Origin: Coxiellaceae bacterium
Lineage (GTDB): Bacteria > Pseudomonadota > Gammaproteobacteria > Coxiellales > Coxiellaceae
DNA: 5,563 nt
Direction: 5' to 3'
Assembly (NCBI GenBank): GCA_014238445.1
Contig: JABABC010000255.1
Location: 1 to 5,563 of the forward strand
The notes under the pieces were generated by a model, which had not been told where the DNA came from, searched no databases, and saw only the letters and a list, made by a program, of their open reading frames with translations. Below are positions 5,487 to 5,563 of this stretch, in pieces. Within the stretch, counting starts at the first letter, position 1. Each line of letters begins with the position of its first letter. Position numbers and translations under genes: made by a program.

Positions 5487-5563
5487 TTATTCCGCTGTTT
5501 TTTTTCCGGCTTTTTTTTCTGCTGGCTTTTTAGCAGCTGCTTTTTTTGCAGCAGGCTTTTTAG
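5487..5563 (-). CDS. rpsB: C-terminal end of 30S ribosomal protein S2 (runs off the right edge)
   Basis: Only the last 24 complete codons and a TAA stop (5487-5489) are visible. They encode a Lys/Ala/Pro-rich tail built of near-repeats: units KKPAA, KKAAA, KKPAE, then a shorter KKAG, then KKTAE. The assignment to S2 comes mainly from position, since rpsB directly precedes tsf in nearly all bacteria, and from the known habit of S2 in some gammaproteobacteria of carrying a basic, low-complexity C-terminal extension absent from the 241-aa E. coli protein. S2 joins the 30S subunit late and is needed for initiation on most messages. Such a tail is probably disordered and may touch RNA. The coding DNA contains A7, A8 and A8 runs. 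No conserved S2 domain lies within the window, so the identity cannot be confirmed from this sequence alone. Confidence 0.8.
   Translation of the reverse strand, partial: KKPAAKKAAAKKPAEKKAGKKTAE

Noticed and set aside
1..5563. A new defence, mobile or biosynthetic system
   Set aside because: All coding space is taken by eight conserved housekeeping genes with normal lengths and motifs where these are visible. There are no repeats arrays, transposase, integrase, tRNA or att-like sites.

Overview
The window is a conserved housekeeping gene cluster from a gammaproteobacterium. Every gene reads on the minus strand, so transcription runs from the right edge to the left: rpsB (3' end only), tsf, pyrH, frr, uppS, cdsA, dxr and bamA (5' end only). 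All eight protein identities rest on family motifs or on close residue-level resemblance to the E. coli proteins as I remember them, except rpsB. Only its tail is visible, and it is named mainly by position.

The order frr-uppS-cdsA-dxr is the one I associate with Pseudomonas-like and Legionella/Coxiella-like gammaproteobacteria. E. coli instead has dxr between frr and uppS. Base composition is moderate (roughly mid-40s percent GC by eye) and even across the window. A host in or near the Legionellales is possible, but this is a weak inference and no genus can be assigned.

Layout from right to left. At 5487-5563 is the lysine/alanine-rich end of ribosomal protein S2. An 88-base gap with a small hairpin follows, then tsf (EF-Ts), pyrH (UMP kinase) and frr (ribosome recycling factor), packed with 4-5 base gaps and strong Shine-Dalgarno sites inside the preceding gene. 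A 41-base gap leads to uppS, cdsA and dxr, whose ends overlap (8 nt uppS/cdsA, 1 nt cdsA/dxr). A 113-base gap (325-437) holds a probable promoter and a short direct repeat before bamA begins.

Functionally the cluster joins translation (S2, EF-Ts, RRF), pyrimidine nucleotide supply (UMP kinase) and envelope building. Dxr opens the MEP isoprenoid pathway, whose products feed UppS for the C55 lipid carrier. CdsA makes CDP-diacylglycerol for phospholipids, and BamA inserts outer-membrane proteins. The clearest departure from the usual arrangement is that rseP, normally between dxr/cdsA and bamA, is absent. I see no mobile element, RNA gene, CRISPR array or new multi-gene system. The remaining points of interest are small: the S2 tail repeats, residue changes in PyrH and UppS, and the dxr-bamA intergenic sequence.
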